DNA from: Saussurea involucrata
Taxonomy: Eukaryota > Streptophyta > Magnoliopsida > Asterales > Asteraceae
Assembly (NCBI GenBank): GCA_033807775.1
Contig: CM066321.1
Location: 247,120,422-247,184,421, forward strand
DNA length: 64,000 bases
Reading direction: 5' to 3'
Below, one piece after another: positions 37,941 to 47,979 of the stretch; position 1 is the first letter of the stretch, and each line of letters begins with the position of its first letter. The position numbers and the translations under genes are program-made. The notes under the pieces were generated by a model. It was not told where the DNA came from and made no database searches. It worked only from the letters and a program-made list of their open reading frames with translations.

Positions 37941-38724
37941 TGTTAATTCCGAAAATCGTCCAAAAATGCAATTTAAGGTTAATGTGGAGCTTAACAACTA
38001 AAGAATAGAAATCTTGCGACAAACCGTGCGACAAAGACAAAACATAAAAGAGACGAGAGGATTTTGGTGACGCGGAAAAACCTCAACGAGGAAAAAACAC
38101 GCGAACGACAGTGATGATCGTCGCTGCACTATGGTCGCCAATCAGGGGCGACGTCCTTATGTTTCAAACGTCGAGAGTATAAGCAATTACAGTACAAATG
38201 TCAGAAATAACGCAATTGATAAAGTAAATAAGTGTGTCGTGTGTAAAAGTAGCGTGTCGTGCGTCGTCTGTTCGAGAGAGAACTTTGCTTCGAAATGTTC
38301 TTGCTTATGCCGTAGATGATGTTCAACTCAGATGTGCGAAAATGAGGTTGGGATCTTCGTTTATATAGCCTTCACAGCTTTAAATGGTCCCATAAAAGTT
38401 TAAGTAACGGTCGTAATGTTTTCTGAGATTTACTGCTCATAATAATCTTGTCGGTTATAGTCGTTGGTCATTAATGGCTTTGATCTTGCATTAAACAAAG
38501 AAAACATAACAGTCATGTCGTACATTAGTTTAATCGTGTTTGTCAGATATCCTGCGATAGTCGTATGTCATGGTCGAGTGTCGTGAGTAACCCTCGACCT
38601 GAACTGGGTCTAATGATAGAGTTATCGAGCGTGTATGATTTTATCTTAACATAAGATGTGTCGTGTAAGGAGTGTTTTTTCCTTTCTCGGTCGTGGTTGT
38701 GACTTATAAATTTTTACCCAAACA
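37941..38724 (-). repeat. Element I 3' LTR (784 bp)
   Basis: On the minus strand TGTTTGGG to GGAATTAACA, a TGTT/AACA inverted terminus. TATA box CTATATAAA on the minus strand near 38368. It contains a 40-base block identical to element H's LTR, including a hairpin (38134-38152). Confidence 0.85.
38134..38152. other. Conserved LTR hairpin (element I)
   Basis: GTCGCC, a 7-base loop, GGCGAC. It lies in a 40-base block (about 38119-38158) identical in element H (44059-44077 and 63629-63647) while nearby LTR sequence has diverged. Confidence 0.65.
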
Positions 38725-38741
38725 GTTTGCCCCCAAAATTT
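38725..38741 (-). other. Element I polypurine tract
   Basis: The minus strand reads AAATTTTGGGGGCAAAC directly before the LTR start TGTTTGGG; the same in element H. Confidence 0.8.
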
Positions 38742-38804
38742 AAAATGAAGAGGCAATTTCAAATTTTGAATTTTAAATTTTTGTCAGAAAAAAGTCTGGG
38801 GTCG

Positions 38805-39028
38805 CGACACGTGTCGAAAGTCGTTTAAGTTGCTTAGGAACTGAATCGGTCCAATTCCAACTGAATGGGAAGTTGAAAAGAGGATAAGATCGTGACGTCA
38901 TGCTGACGTGCGATCATGCTTGACAGCTGTGGGTGCCAGGTGTCGACGATCCGTCGAGTTTTCGAAAAGGTATGGACACGTGTCGATCATTGAACGACTC
39001 GATCTGACATGATCGATTACATAAATAG
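38805..39028 (+). promoter_or_regulatory. Promoter-like block of the antisense gene (element I)
   Basis: Two ACACGTGTC G-box motifs (near 38808 and 38977), an as-1-like pair of TGACG motifs (TGACGTCA at 38893-38900 and TGACGTG at 38904-38910) and a TATA-like ACATAAATAG (39019-39028) about 175 bases before the ATG. Confidence 0.55.
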
Positions 39029-39201
39029 AGACCCTTAGCGGATCTTCTCCAATTTACACTTTCAGAAACCTTTAGAGCGTATTTTCTTCTTCGATCTTTG
39101 CTTTCTTTCAGCAATTCCAAATCCGCAAAAAATCTTAAACCGATTCTAGTGTTTTTTGAGGATTAGAGCGCCTATTTAAGGTACGGTTTCTTCTTCCTTA
39201 T

Positions 39202-41354
39202 ATGCGTCTTAAGTCGATAGCTAGGAAACCTAGGAAAAATTGGGATATCCTTTCCCTGTCCGAACTGAAGATTTGGCTCACTGGTCTAGCAATGTCGACC
39301 AAACCAGAGAGTTCTATTAGGGATCAGGATGATATAGATTCTCTTAGGAAGTTAGCAAAAATCCCTATGGGGATTAAGCTATACAGGGCTGGTCAAGTTC
39401 GACCAGAAATGTGCCCGGACGGGTACTTCGTGATATACGAGTATCCGTTCAAGATAGGTTTCCAATGGCCATATTCTACCCTAGCCAAATCATTAATGTG
39501 CGAGTTCGACCTCTCACCGGGGCAGTTAATGCCCCAATTCTGGCGTGTCATCCAAGTCGTCGAGCGACTTACTAAGGACTGGGCGTCGCCCATGAACGTG
39601 AACGATCTCCTGACGGCCTATCAGGTCAAGATGGACGATATCGTCGTTATAGTCTTTTCTCAAGATACAAGGGCGACCGTACCTTAGTCCTGAAAACTGC
39701 GGTCAACGACCATAAGTGGAAGGCTAGGTACGCGTAGCGACGCTGGATCCTGAGAGCGAATGAATTAGAGCCGGTTGGAATATGGCGGGTGAGTGTTGTA
39801 GTACGTCCTGTATTTATATTTTGTTGACTTATTTTTTACTTACCTCCTCTTTTTTATCTGTTTGACAGACATCAAGTTCAAGGACGTGAAGCCCAACGCT
39901 GACTCCAAGGCCAAGATCGACAAATTTTTGGAGTTAAGTGCCGACGATCGGTCGTTCGTCACACGACATCTTATGGACGAGGACGTGGTATACTTGGGAG
40001 AGAATCGAGAGGAGAGGCGAGAGGAAGAGGAGGAAGAGGAAGCAGAGAAAGAAGAAAAAGAAGAGTCGAGAGAAGAGGAAGAAGAGATGACTGGTAAGTG
40101 TAACTCGATCTTCCTGCTCGACTTATTATTGTTTTAACGTCTGGCGTTCCTCTTTTTATTCTTTAGGAGAAGCGAGTGCAAAGTCATCGTCTGTGGCTGC
40201 CAAGAGGGTGGCCCAAGCTGAGTTGGCCTGCAAGGGCAGAGAGAAGAGAAAGGGGACCTCAACCATTGGGTCGGGGGTTTTAAAGAGGACAAAAATGACG
40301 GTCCCGAGGGAACTGTCTTCAAAGGCGGACGACTCGTCGAGAGTCGTCACTCCAGAGAAGGCGAAGGTGTCGGTCGCATCTTCTGGGAAGACGAAGACGT
40401 CTTCTGATGCGATTGACGCGACACCAATAATCTCAGTGCCTCCGGCAAAAACGGCGGTGTCTCCATCTGCCACGTCGACCCCTTCGTCGGCCGACAAGGG
40501 CAAGGGCCACTCGACGGGAGAGGCCGAAGTCACGACGGTTAACTTTACGTTGCCATCGGACTTCATGGCGGATAATGTCTTGGACGGGACGAAGGTTTTC
40601 CCTCATCTGGGGAAATATCAGCTCCCCTCTTTCAGGGAGCGTTTCCAGGGGGTCCCGGTCGAGGATCCGGGATCTCACGTCGCAGGACTTGCATTCATGG
40701 TAAGCGTCCATGACTTTGATTTTTTAATGTTTTATAACTTTGTCGGGTGTTTACTAACTTGTATCTTGTGTATTTTTTAGGCGTTCCAGTCCTCCCTTGC
40801 CTTGTACTCCAAAATGGAGAGGACGAGGGGTTTGGTGCCCGCAGCTCTTGAAAGAGAGAAGGCGGCATTGGGGAGAGATAAAGCCGCCCTGGCGCACATC
40901 GAGGCCTTGTCTGTGCGGCTCGACGACGTTCAGAACGACCTAGAGGTCGTTGAACATGAGAGGGATGAGAAGAGAGGACGCCTCAAGCAGGCCCTGGCCC
41001 TGGTAGCCGATTCGAGGGCTGAGTTGGACAGGACCAAAGAGTCCTTGGGTGTGAATGAAAAAGAAGACAAGGATTCTAAGTCCAAGGTGTCGGAGTTGGA
41101 GGGGAAAGTGAAGGAGCTGAGGGATGAACTGAAGTCTGTCTTCACCCTTGCTCGACTGACTGCTCGAGCGGCGATCATGCGACAGCATTTGTCGGGAAAG
41201 AATCCTCTTGCTGGCTTTTTATTTGGCAAACGTCGGGTCCAAGAGGGATCTCGATCCTGACGACGAAAAGGAGGTCGAGGAGGAGGAGATGGACGAGGGC
41301 TTCAAGGGCGAATCTTCAGGTCCTAAGACAATCGATGACCCACCCCAGCCTTAG
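39202..41354 (+). pseudogene. Antisense extra gene of element I, four exons
   Basis: Runs opposite to I's pol. Exons 39202-39788, 39869-40093, 40167-40699 and 40781-41354, separated by short GT-AG introns (39789-39868, 40094-40166, 40700-40780). Exon 1 encodes a module with YEYPFKIGFQWPYS, CEFDLSPGQLMPQFWRV and MNVNDLLTAYQ, like the Pfam family named putative gypsy-type transposon (PF04195). Exon 2 is Glu-rich, exon 3 Ser/Thr/Lys-rich with NFTLPSDFM and LPSFRERF, and exon 4 a coiled coil. Frame is lost near 39640 and again near 41220, so it is broken. The sister copy at 45266-47453 supports the structure. Role unknown. Confidence 0.7.
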
Positions 41355-41837
41355 AATTTTTTTTCATTTTGTTTTTATCGATCGGCCGTTGGGGGTCGAG
41401 TCTTCTGATGTACTCGTCATTTTAACATGGAATGAAAAAATTTTCTTGTTTGAACTTATGCACTGATTCTTATTCATATTTCCAAGCAGCTAACGAATAC
41501 AATACTAATCATGCGATCATCAACTAAACATAAGTCGTGTAGAACAAACATAGGCACTTGCGACAAAGGCATTCATCCAAAACATGATAACTTTCCTAAG
41601 TTAAAAAACTTAGATCGTGAGGTCTTTGGACCTTATGATCGTATAATTAAGTCGTACGACAGACTTAGGCTGTGCGTTATTGCAATCGTGCAATCAGGTC
41701 ATATAAGAGACCTGGTTGCTTATGTCGTGCGATCCTGCAAAAAAACAAGGTCAGAGGTTAGTCGTTGGCTAACCAACGACCCTTCGATGCTTAAGTCAGT
41801 AATCGTCGTGATAAAAAAAGTCATATGAAAAAAGGGT
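41355..41837. other. Region between the antisense gene and pol of element I
   Basis: Noncoding in both directions. It has an AATGAA polyadenylation-like site near 41431 for the plus-strand gene and similarity to 47454-47979 of element H (TTGGCTAACCAACGACCCTT). Confidence 0.6.
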
Positions 41838-43867
41838 TTAGAAGAAATACCTTTTCAGATGTGTTGCATTCCAGCTGCGTTGGATATCTCGATTGTCTAG
41901 GGTTTGGAGTCTATAAGCACCCTTGTCTACGACTTCTGAGATACGATAAGGACCTTCCCACTTGGTGGAAAGTTTACCTGTGTTGAGCTCTTGAATGCTC
42001 TGGAACACTCATCGGAGGACGTAATCACCTTCTTGGAAGACTTTAGCCCTAACGTTCTTGTTGAAGTGTCGCTCGACCGCTTGCCTTTGCGACGCCATTC
42101 TGATTAGTGCTGATTCTTTAAGCTCTTCAAGGGCGTCGACGTCATAACTTAGATCAACCAAGTTATGGTCGACAGAAGTATGCCTCGAGGTCGGGATCTG
42201 GACCTCGATCGGCAAAACTGCTTCACAGCCATCGACTAAAGAGAAAGGGGTTTGTCCTGTGGACGTGCGTGGCATCGTGCGATTTGCCCACAGGACTGAA
42301 GGGAGTTATTCGACCCACTTTCCTTTTGCGGCTTTTAACCTCTTCTTGATCGAAGCAATAATGGTTTTATTGCTCGACTCTGCAAGTCCATTCGCCTGGG
42401 ATATCTAGGCGTCGAAGTCGTCAGCTTGATATTGCGGTCTTCACAAAACTGTCGAGTCGTGTTGCTTATGAACCGGGATCCATTGTCACAGACAATTTTG
42501 GATGGAATCCCGAACCTGCATATGATGTTAGTTTGGATAAAAGAGACGACTTCTTTGTCCCGGACTTGGGAAAAGGCAGCTGCTTCTATCCACTTAGAAA
42601 AATAATCTGTAAGTACGAGAAGAAATACCTTTTGCCCGGGGGTAAGTGGTAACTTGCCGACAATGTCCATCCCCCATCTCATGAAGGGCCATGGGATCAG
42701 TGTCGAATGTAAAGGTTCAGAAGGTTTGTGGGACGTACCTGAATGTCGTTGACAAGGATCACAATTCTGGACATACCTGACGACATCTTGTCGCAGTGTC
42801 GGCCAAAAGTAGCATTGTCGAGAGATACGATTAGCCAGACTACGGCCTACTGAGTGGTTGCCACATTCTCCGTCGTGCATTTCTTGAAGGATTCTTTGAA
42901 CTTGGATTTTACTAGTGATACATCTCAGGTTCAAGCCTGTCGATGATCGTCGATAGAGTTTGTCTCCGATCACGACGTACTTGGATGCCTTGAACCTGAT
43001 CTTCCGAGCTTCCATCTTGTCTTCTGGGAGTTGGTCGTGCATAAGGAAATTTCTGATGTCGCACGACCAATCATCCTCTTGGTCTTCGATCTGGACGACG
43101 TCGTCACTTTCGATGGACGGTATCGCCGGGTGGATCATAGGAATGTTGACGAATAATGGTTCGCTGAGTGCAGACCCAAGGTTTGCTAAAGCGTCGGCTT
43201 GGGTATTTTGGTCTCTTGGAATCTGCTCGATGGAGAAGTGTTTAAAAACTTCTGGTTTTGCTTTTGTTACCCTTAGGTACGCTGTCATCTTTGAATCTTT
43301 GGCCGTGAATTCTCCATTCATCTGGTTTACGACCAGGAGAGAATCGCTTTTGACATGTAGTGCGGTTGCCCCCAAGTCGTGGGCCATATTCATTCCCACG
43401 ATCAGGGCTTCGTACTCGGCTTCATTGTTGGTAGTTTTAAAGTCACATCGTACGGAGTATACCATCTTGCCCCCCTGTGGCAACTTTAAGACGACGCCTA
43501 GTCCTGAACCCCTAATGTTGGATGACCCATCGACATGAAGTGTCCAGGGCACGTCGTCATGAGTCGCCACAGTAAGCACCTTGAGCTCGGCTTCTTTTTC
43601 CAGTTCAGGACTGAAATCAGCAATGAAATCTGCCAAAGCTTGCGATTTGATCGCTGTCCTGGGCTTGAAGTCGATGTCGTAACTACTAAGATATATGCTC
43701 CATTTCGCTAATCGACCTGTCAACTCAGGTTTCCTCAAGACAGACTTAAGAGGAAAGTTAGTCACGACAGTAATAGGGTGTGATTCGAAATAATGTCGCA
43801 ATTTCTTCGCAGCTGTAACTAGTGACAAAAGTATTTTTTCCATAGAGGAATACCTGGTTTCGACGTC
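41838..43867 (-). pseudogene. pol: Element I pol: RNase H, archaeal-type RNase H, integrase
   Basis: Reading leftward from 43867: the gypsy RNase H tail (ETRYSSMEK, KLRHYFESHPI, LAKWSIYLSSYDIDF), then an archaeal-type RNase H with its acidic residues (LHVDGSSNIRG, NNEAEYEALIVG, VKSDSLLVV, TQADALANL). Integrase follows: GECGNHSVGRSLA, YFWPTLRQD, CDPCQ, then RWGMDIVG and VCDNGSRF. The frame is lost near 42410 before the catalytic Glu; the C-terminal part resumes (STGQTPFSLVDGCEAVLPIE), with a TGA near 42012 and the end LKRYFF at 41838. The adjacent 43868 is the LTR of element H. Confidence 0.92.
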
Positions 43868-44852
43868 TGTTAATGCCAAAAATCGCACCAAAGGGACAAC
43901 TTAAGGTCGATGTGGACTTAATCAACTAAAGAAAGGATCTTTTGACGAGACGTGCGATGAGGGAAAAAATAAACAAGACAAGGGATTTGATGATACAGGA
44001 AAAACCTCAATCGAGGAAAAAACCTGCGGACGACAAGGGATGTCGTCGCTGCACTATGGTCGCCAATCAGGGGCGACGTCCTTGGTACTGGCGTTGGTCG
44101 TACGATGATTACAATATAAATGAAGGAAATGCTTCGAAATGTAAAGTACAAGTGTTTAAATGTGAAAACAGGTGTTGGTCGTGTGTGAATACAAAGTGTG
44201 AACTTCTGGTCGAGGACTGTTGTCGTGCGTCGAGAGCGATACTTGAGCTTTTCCTTCGAGTGTTCTTGAGTTCGCTGTAAGATTCTGGCTTTCAGTACTT
44301 AATCTCCAGAGGTTGAATGTTCTTTGCTATGAGTTTGGATGATTTTCTCTGCTGTATGATGATGTTCGCTGAAGTGTATTGAATGTTAACTGATGTCTCT
44401 TGAAATGAGGCTTTAGCTTGTCTTTTATAGTCTTCGCGTCATTAATTAGCTCCATTAATGATTCAATCAACGGCTACAACGGTTGGAAATGGTCGCCGGA
44501 GTGATTATCCATGATGATCTTCGTCCGTTAAGGTTATCGATCGTTGATGGTTGCGTCGGTTATATCCGTTGCTCTTTAATGACTTTGACTCCTGCATTAA
44601 ACACTTAACAAACGTAACAGTCAAGGTTAACGTTAGCTTTGGTCGAAGGTACAATGATCTTACGCGATGGTCGTACGGGATGGGCGATACTAAGGTCGTG
44701 CGTCATGGGAGACGTACGACTTACCTTTTACGGGAGACGACGGATGTTTTATGGGTTCTTGTCAAGACCTTATCTTAATACAAGATTTGGATTATGACGT
44801 GCGTCTTACCTGTTCTGGTCGTGGTCGTACGACGTGGTTTTTTGCCCAAACA
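43868..44852 (-). repeat. Element H 3' LTR (985 bp)
   Basis: Minus strand TGTTTGGGC to GGCATTAACA. TATA box TATAAAAG on the minus strand near 44428. Matches 50034-50101 and 63506-64000. Confidence 0.9.
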
Positions 44853-44869
44853 GTTTGCCCCCAAAATTT
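44853..44869 (-). other. Element H polypurine tract
   Basis: The minus strand reads AAATTTTGGGGGCAAAC beside the LTR, the same as element I. Confidence 0.8.
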
Positions 44870-45014
44870 GAAAATTGAATGTCAAATTTAAGTTTTAAAT
44901 TTTGTCCATCAGACGCATAGGAAATAAGACAAGAGTTAGAAATTACCTCAATCGCCTTGGAGCTAGACTGGTTCGTTTCTAACTGAACGAGAAGTTGAAA
45001 AGGGAACGGGGTCG

Positions 45015-45150
45015 TGACGTCATACTGACACACGATGATGCTTACCAGCTATCGAGGACAGGTGTCGACGATCCCTGCGGTCATACGAAAGGACGGGGAC
45101 GCGCAACGGTTATCCAGGGATTCGACTTGACATGATCGACTGCATAAATA
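45015..45150 (+). promoter_or_regulatory. Promoter-like block of the antisense gene (element H)
   Basis: TGACGTCA (45015-45022) with a second, damaged TGAC site after it, and a TATA-like GCATAAATA ending at 45150. It lies in the same place as the block at 38805-39028 in I; the G-boxes of I are not kept. Confidence 0.5.
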
Positions 45151-45265
45151 AAGATTACGATGGATCTTTTCTTGGCGATTTCCATTCGATTAAAACTTGT
45201 AAAGGTTCTTTGACCTAATTTAAGTTTTTCTGAGATCATATAAGATACGACCCTCCAGCTTGCGT

Positions 45266-47453
45266 ATGCGTCGCAAGTCTATTGCTAGAAAGCCTAGAAA
45301 AAACTGGGATATTTAGGGTTTTTCTGAGCGTCAAATCTTGTTGACGGGTTTAGCGATGTCGACGGAGCCTAGGAGCACTATCCGGGATCAAGACGCCCTA
45401 GACGACTTTAGGGTTTTAGCAAAAATCCCTGCGGGGGTTACTGTGAGTAAGGCCGGTAATATTCGACCGGAGATGTGTACCGAGGGGTACATTGTTATAT
45501 ACGAATACCCGTTCAAAATAGGCTTTCACTGGCCATATTCGCCTTTAGTCAACGAATTTATATGTGAATTTGATCTTTCGCCGGGGCAACTGATGCCCCA
45601 GTTCTGGCGAGTTATCTTGATCATCGAACGACTTACCTCCAACTGGAATCCACCGATGAATGTGAGGGAACTTATGACGGCGTATAAGGTCAAGAATGAC
45701 CAGTACCATCGCTATAGCTTGTTTTCAAGGTTCAAGGGTGATCGTACCTTGGTTTTAAATATTGCGGTCAACGACCGTGGATGGAAGAAGAGGTATGTAT
45801 TCGTACGGGCGTCGACGCTGGACACTGATAGTGACTGGATTAGGGAAGGTTGGAATATGACGGGTGAGCCTTTGATTGTACGTTTTCATGTTATTCTGTT
45901 GCTCGATTGTTTCTTCGACTAATCTTCTTTTTTATGTATAGATATTAATTTCGATAAGGTAGAGCTGGATGATGTTTCTCGGGCTAAGATTGAAAAGTTC
46001 TTGGAATTTAATACTGAAGACCGGTCGTATGTCACGCGTCATTTGATAGACGAGGATGATGACATCATTTTCTTGAGCGACAGAATGAGGATGGGTCGAG
46101 AGGAGAAAGAAGAAGAGGAGGACTCTGAGAAGACTGAAGAGGAAGAGAAGAGTGAAGAACCAGAGGTAGAGATAATTAGTAAGTATCCTTTTATCTTCTT
46201 TTCGCTTGACCTGGTCTTTCTCTGTTCTGAATCGTCTAATTTCTTTCTTTTACCGTTCAGGTGAATCTCAAGCACAGGCGACGTCTTCTGTTGCTAGGAA
46301 GATGGCCCAAGTCGAAGTAGCTCGCGAGGTGAGGGAGAAGGACGTTTCGACAACTAGGTCAGGAGTCCTGAAGAGAAAAGAGGTTCCGACAGCCGGGTCG
46401 GGCCTCTTAAAGAGGACAAAGATGTCCGTTCTGAGGGAACCGTCTTTGAAGACGGGTAACCCATCGAGGGTTGCCTTGTCCAGGAAGGCGAAGGCATCAG
46501 TTGCGACCGGCGCGGAATCTGTGGATACTACGAAACTGGCGACGATGTCTCCCGTCGTCCTATCCGGCCCTTCATCGGCCGACAGGGGCAAAGGCGCATA
46601 GAAGGGACCTTTGGGGGAAACGACGGTCAACTTTACGTTGCCGTTGGGTTTTCTGGACGACAATGTCTTGGACGAGACGAAGTTGTTCCCCCATTTGGAA
46701 AAATATTTGCTTCCGTCTTTCAGGGAGCGTTTTGACGGGTTTTCTTTCGAGAAGAAAGAGTTCCATACAGCTGGACTCTTGTTCTTGGTAAGCCTTTCTT
46801 TCAAGACTTGTCGTTTGTCGTTGTCGTTGTTTACTAATGCTGCTCATATTATGATTCTTCAGGCGTTCCAAGCATCCCTGCCATTGCATGCCGAAACGAC
46901 GAATATAGAGGTTTCAACGACTTCTGTTACCAAAGATGAAGATGCAGCGCTAGCTAAAGAGAGAGCTGCTTTGGAACATGAAGAAGCGATGTCAGCGCGC
47001 CTTGACCATGCTCTGGACAAATTGGATGCCCTCAGTCATACAAGAGACGAGATAAACTTGCGTTTGAAGGAGTCCCTGACTTTGATGCGCGACCAGAGAG
47101 AGGAGCTGGAAGGGATGAAGGAATCCGTAACCGCGAAGAGGAAGGAAGTCGAGGGAATCAAGGCTAAGGTGATAAGTTTGAAGAAGGATTCTGATGAGTT
47201 GAAGGACGAAAATAAGTCTTTCCTTTGTGACGCTCGACTTACCGCGCATGCGGCAATTATGCGACGTCACCTGCAGGGTAAGGACCCTTTGGCTTCAGCG
47301 TCGGATGAGCTGCGTCTCTTTTATGAGAGAGTCGGGACCGAGAGAGATCTCGACTTGGATGACCAGAGGGAGGTCGAAGAGGAGGCGGTTGGTGAGGGTT
47401 TTCAAGATGAGGTATCGGACAAGGTCGTGATCTATGCTCCTCCACAACCTTAG
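45266..47453 (+). pseudogene. Antisense extra gene of element H, four exons
   Basis: ATG 45266 (MRRKSIARKPRKNWD), with a TAG at 45314-45316. Exons 45266-45863, 45942-46178, 46261-46787 and 46863-47453; introns 45864-45941, 46179-46260 and 46788-46862, all GT-AG and at the same places as in I. Exon 1 has the PF04195-like YEYPFKIGFHWPYS and CEFDLSPGQLMPQFWRV motifs and, unlike I, continues cleanly to DTDSDWIREGWNMTG. Exon 3 has a frame change near 46600. Exon 4 is a coiled coil ending YAPPQP. It runs opposite to H's gag and lies between the pol tail and the 3' LTR. Role unknown. Confidence 0.72.
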
Positions 47454-47979
47454 TGGTCGATTTGTTTGTTCATGCTGCTCGACCGTTAGTGGTCGATTAT
47501 GTATTCGATGGCTTATATAATGAACGCAACTTTTGCTTATGCTTTATCCAAACCATGTTTAATTATGAAGTCGAACATAAGATACATATGAAATCATGCG
47601 ACCAAGGCATTCATTGTAATACGATGACAAGAACGTAAAACAAATATAAAAACACGCGATTAAAGCATTTTCTAAGTTAATAGACTTAGGGGTAAAATCG
47701 TTTAGACTCTGCGATCGTACGACCGGATCGTACAGTGAGTTTGTACCGTATGCCCCTGTGGAGAAATGATCAAGTTAGAGACCTGATTGTTTATGTCGTT
47801 CGACCTTGCGATATTAAAGTCATATAGTAAACTTAATGATTACTGTCGTGCGATTCTGCGATAATCTGTCGTGCGATTCTGCGATAAAACGATGTCGGGG
47901 GTTGGTCGTTGGCTAGCCAACGACCCTCCGATGCTTAAGTCAGTAAATGTTTTGCGAGAAAAAATCGTATGAGAAAGAG
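47454..47979. other. Region between the antisense gene and pol tail of element H
   Basis: Noncoding, with the same landmarks as 41355-41837 (TTGGCTAGCCAACGACCCTC, ATCGTATGAGAAA). Confidence 0.6.

Larger units (their letters stand above)
37941..43867 (-). mobile_element. Element I: Ty3/gypsy Tat-type retrotransposon (3' half)
   Basis: Minus-strand element inserted in F. From its 3' end it shows 3' LTR (38724-37941), polypurine tract, an intron-containing gene on the opposite strand, and pol (RNase H - archaeal-type RNase H - integrase). It is cut at 43867 by element H at the RT/RNase H boundary. RT, protease, gag and 5' LTR should lie right of the window. The left flank is GCTAT. Tat placement rests on the dual RNase H and the antisense extra gene. 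Confidence 0.85.

Noticed and set aside
39202..41354. Host gene between retrotransposons
   Set aside because: A colinear copy in element H at the same place relative to pol tail and LTR shows it belongs to the Tat element.
43942..44280. 112-residue plus-strand ORF found in both H LTRs
   Set aside because: Both copies descend from one LTR, so conservation is not evidence of coding; element I keeps only a short stretch around the hairpin block.
37941..47979. Two ~4 kb LTRs each carrying a gene
   Set aside because: TG...CA ends, the TTTGGGGGCAAAC polypurine tract and the match to 50034/63501 put the LTR ends at 38724 and 44852; the genes lie in the internal region between pol and 3' LTR.
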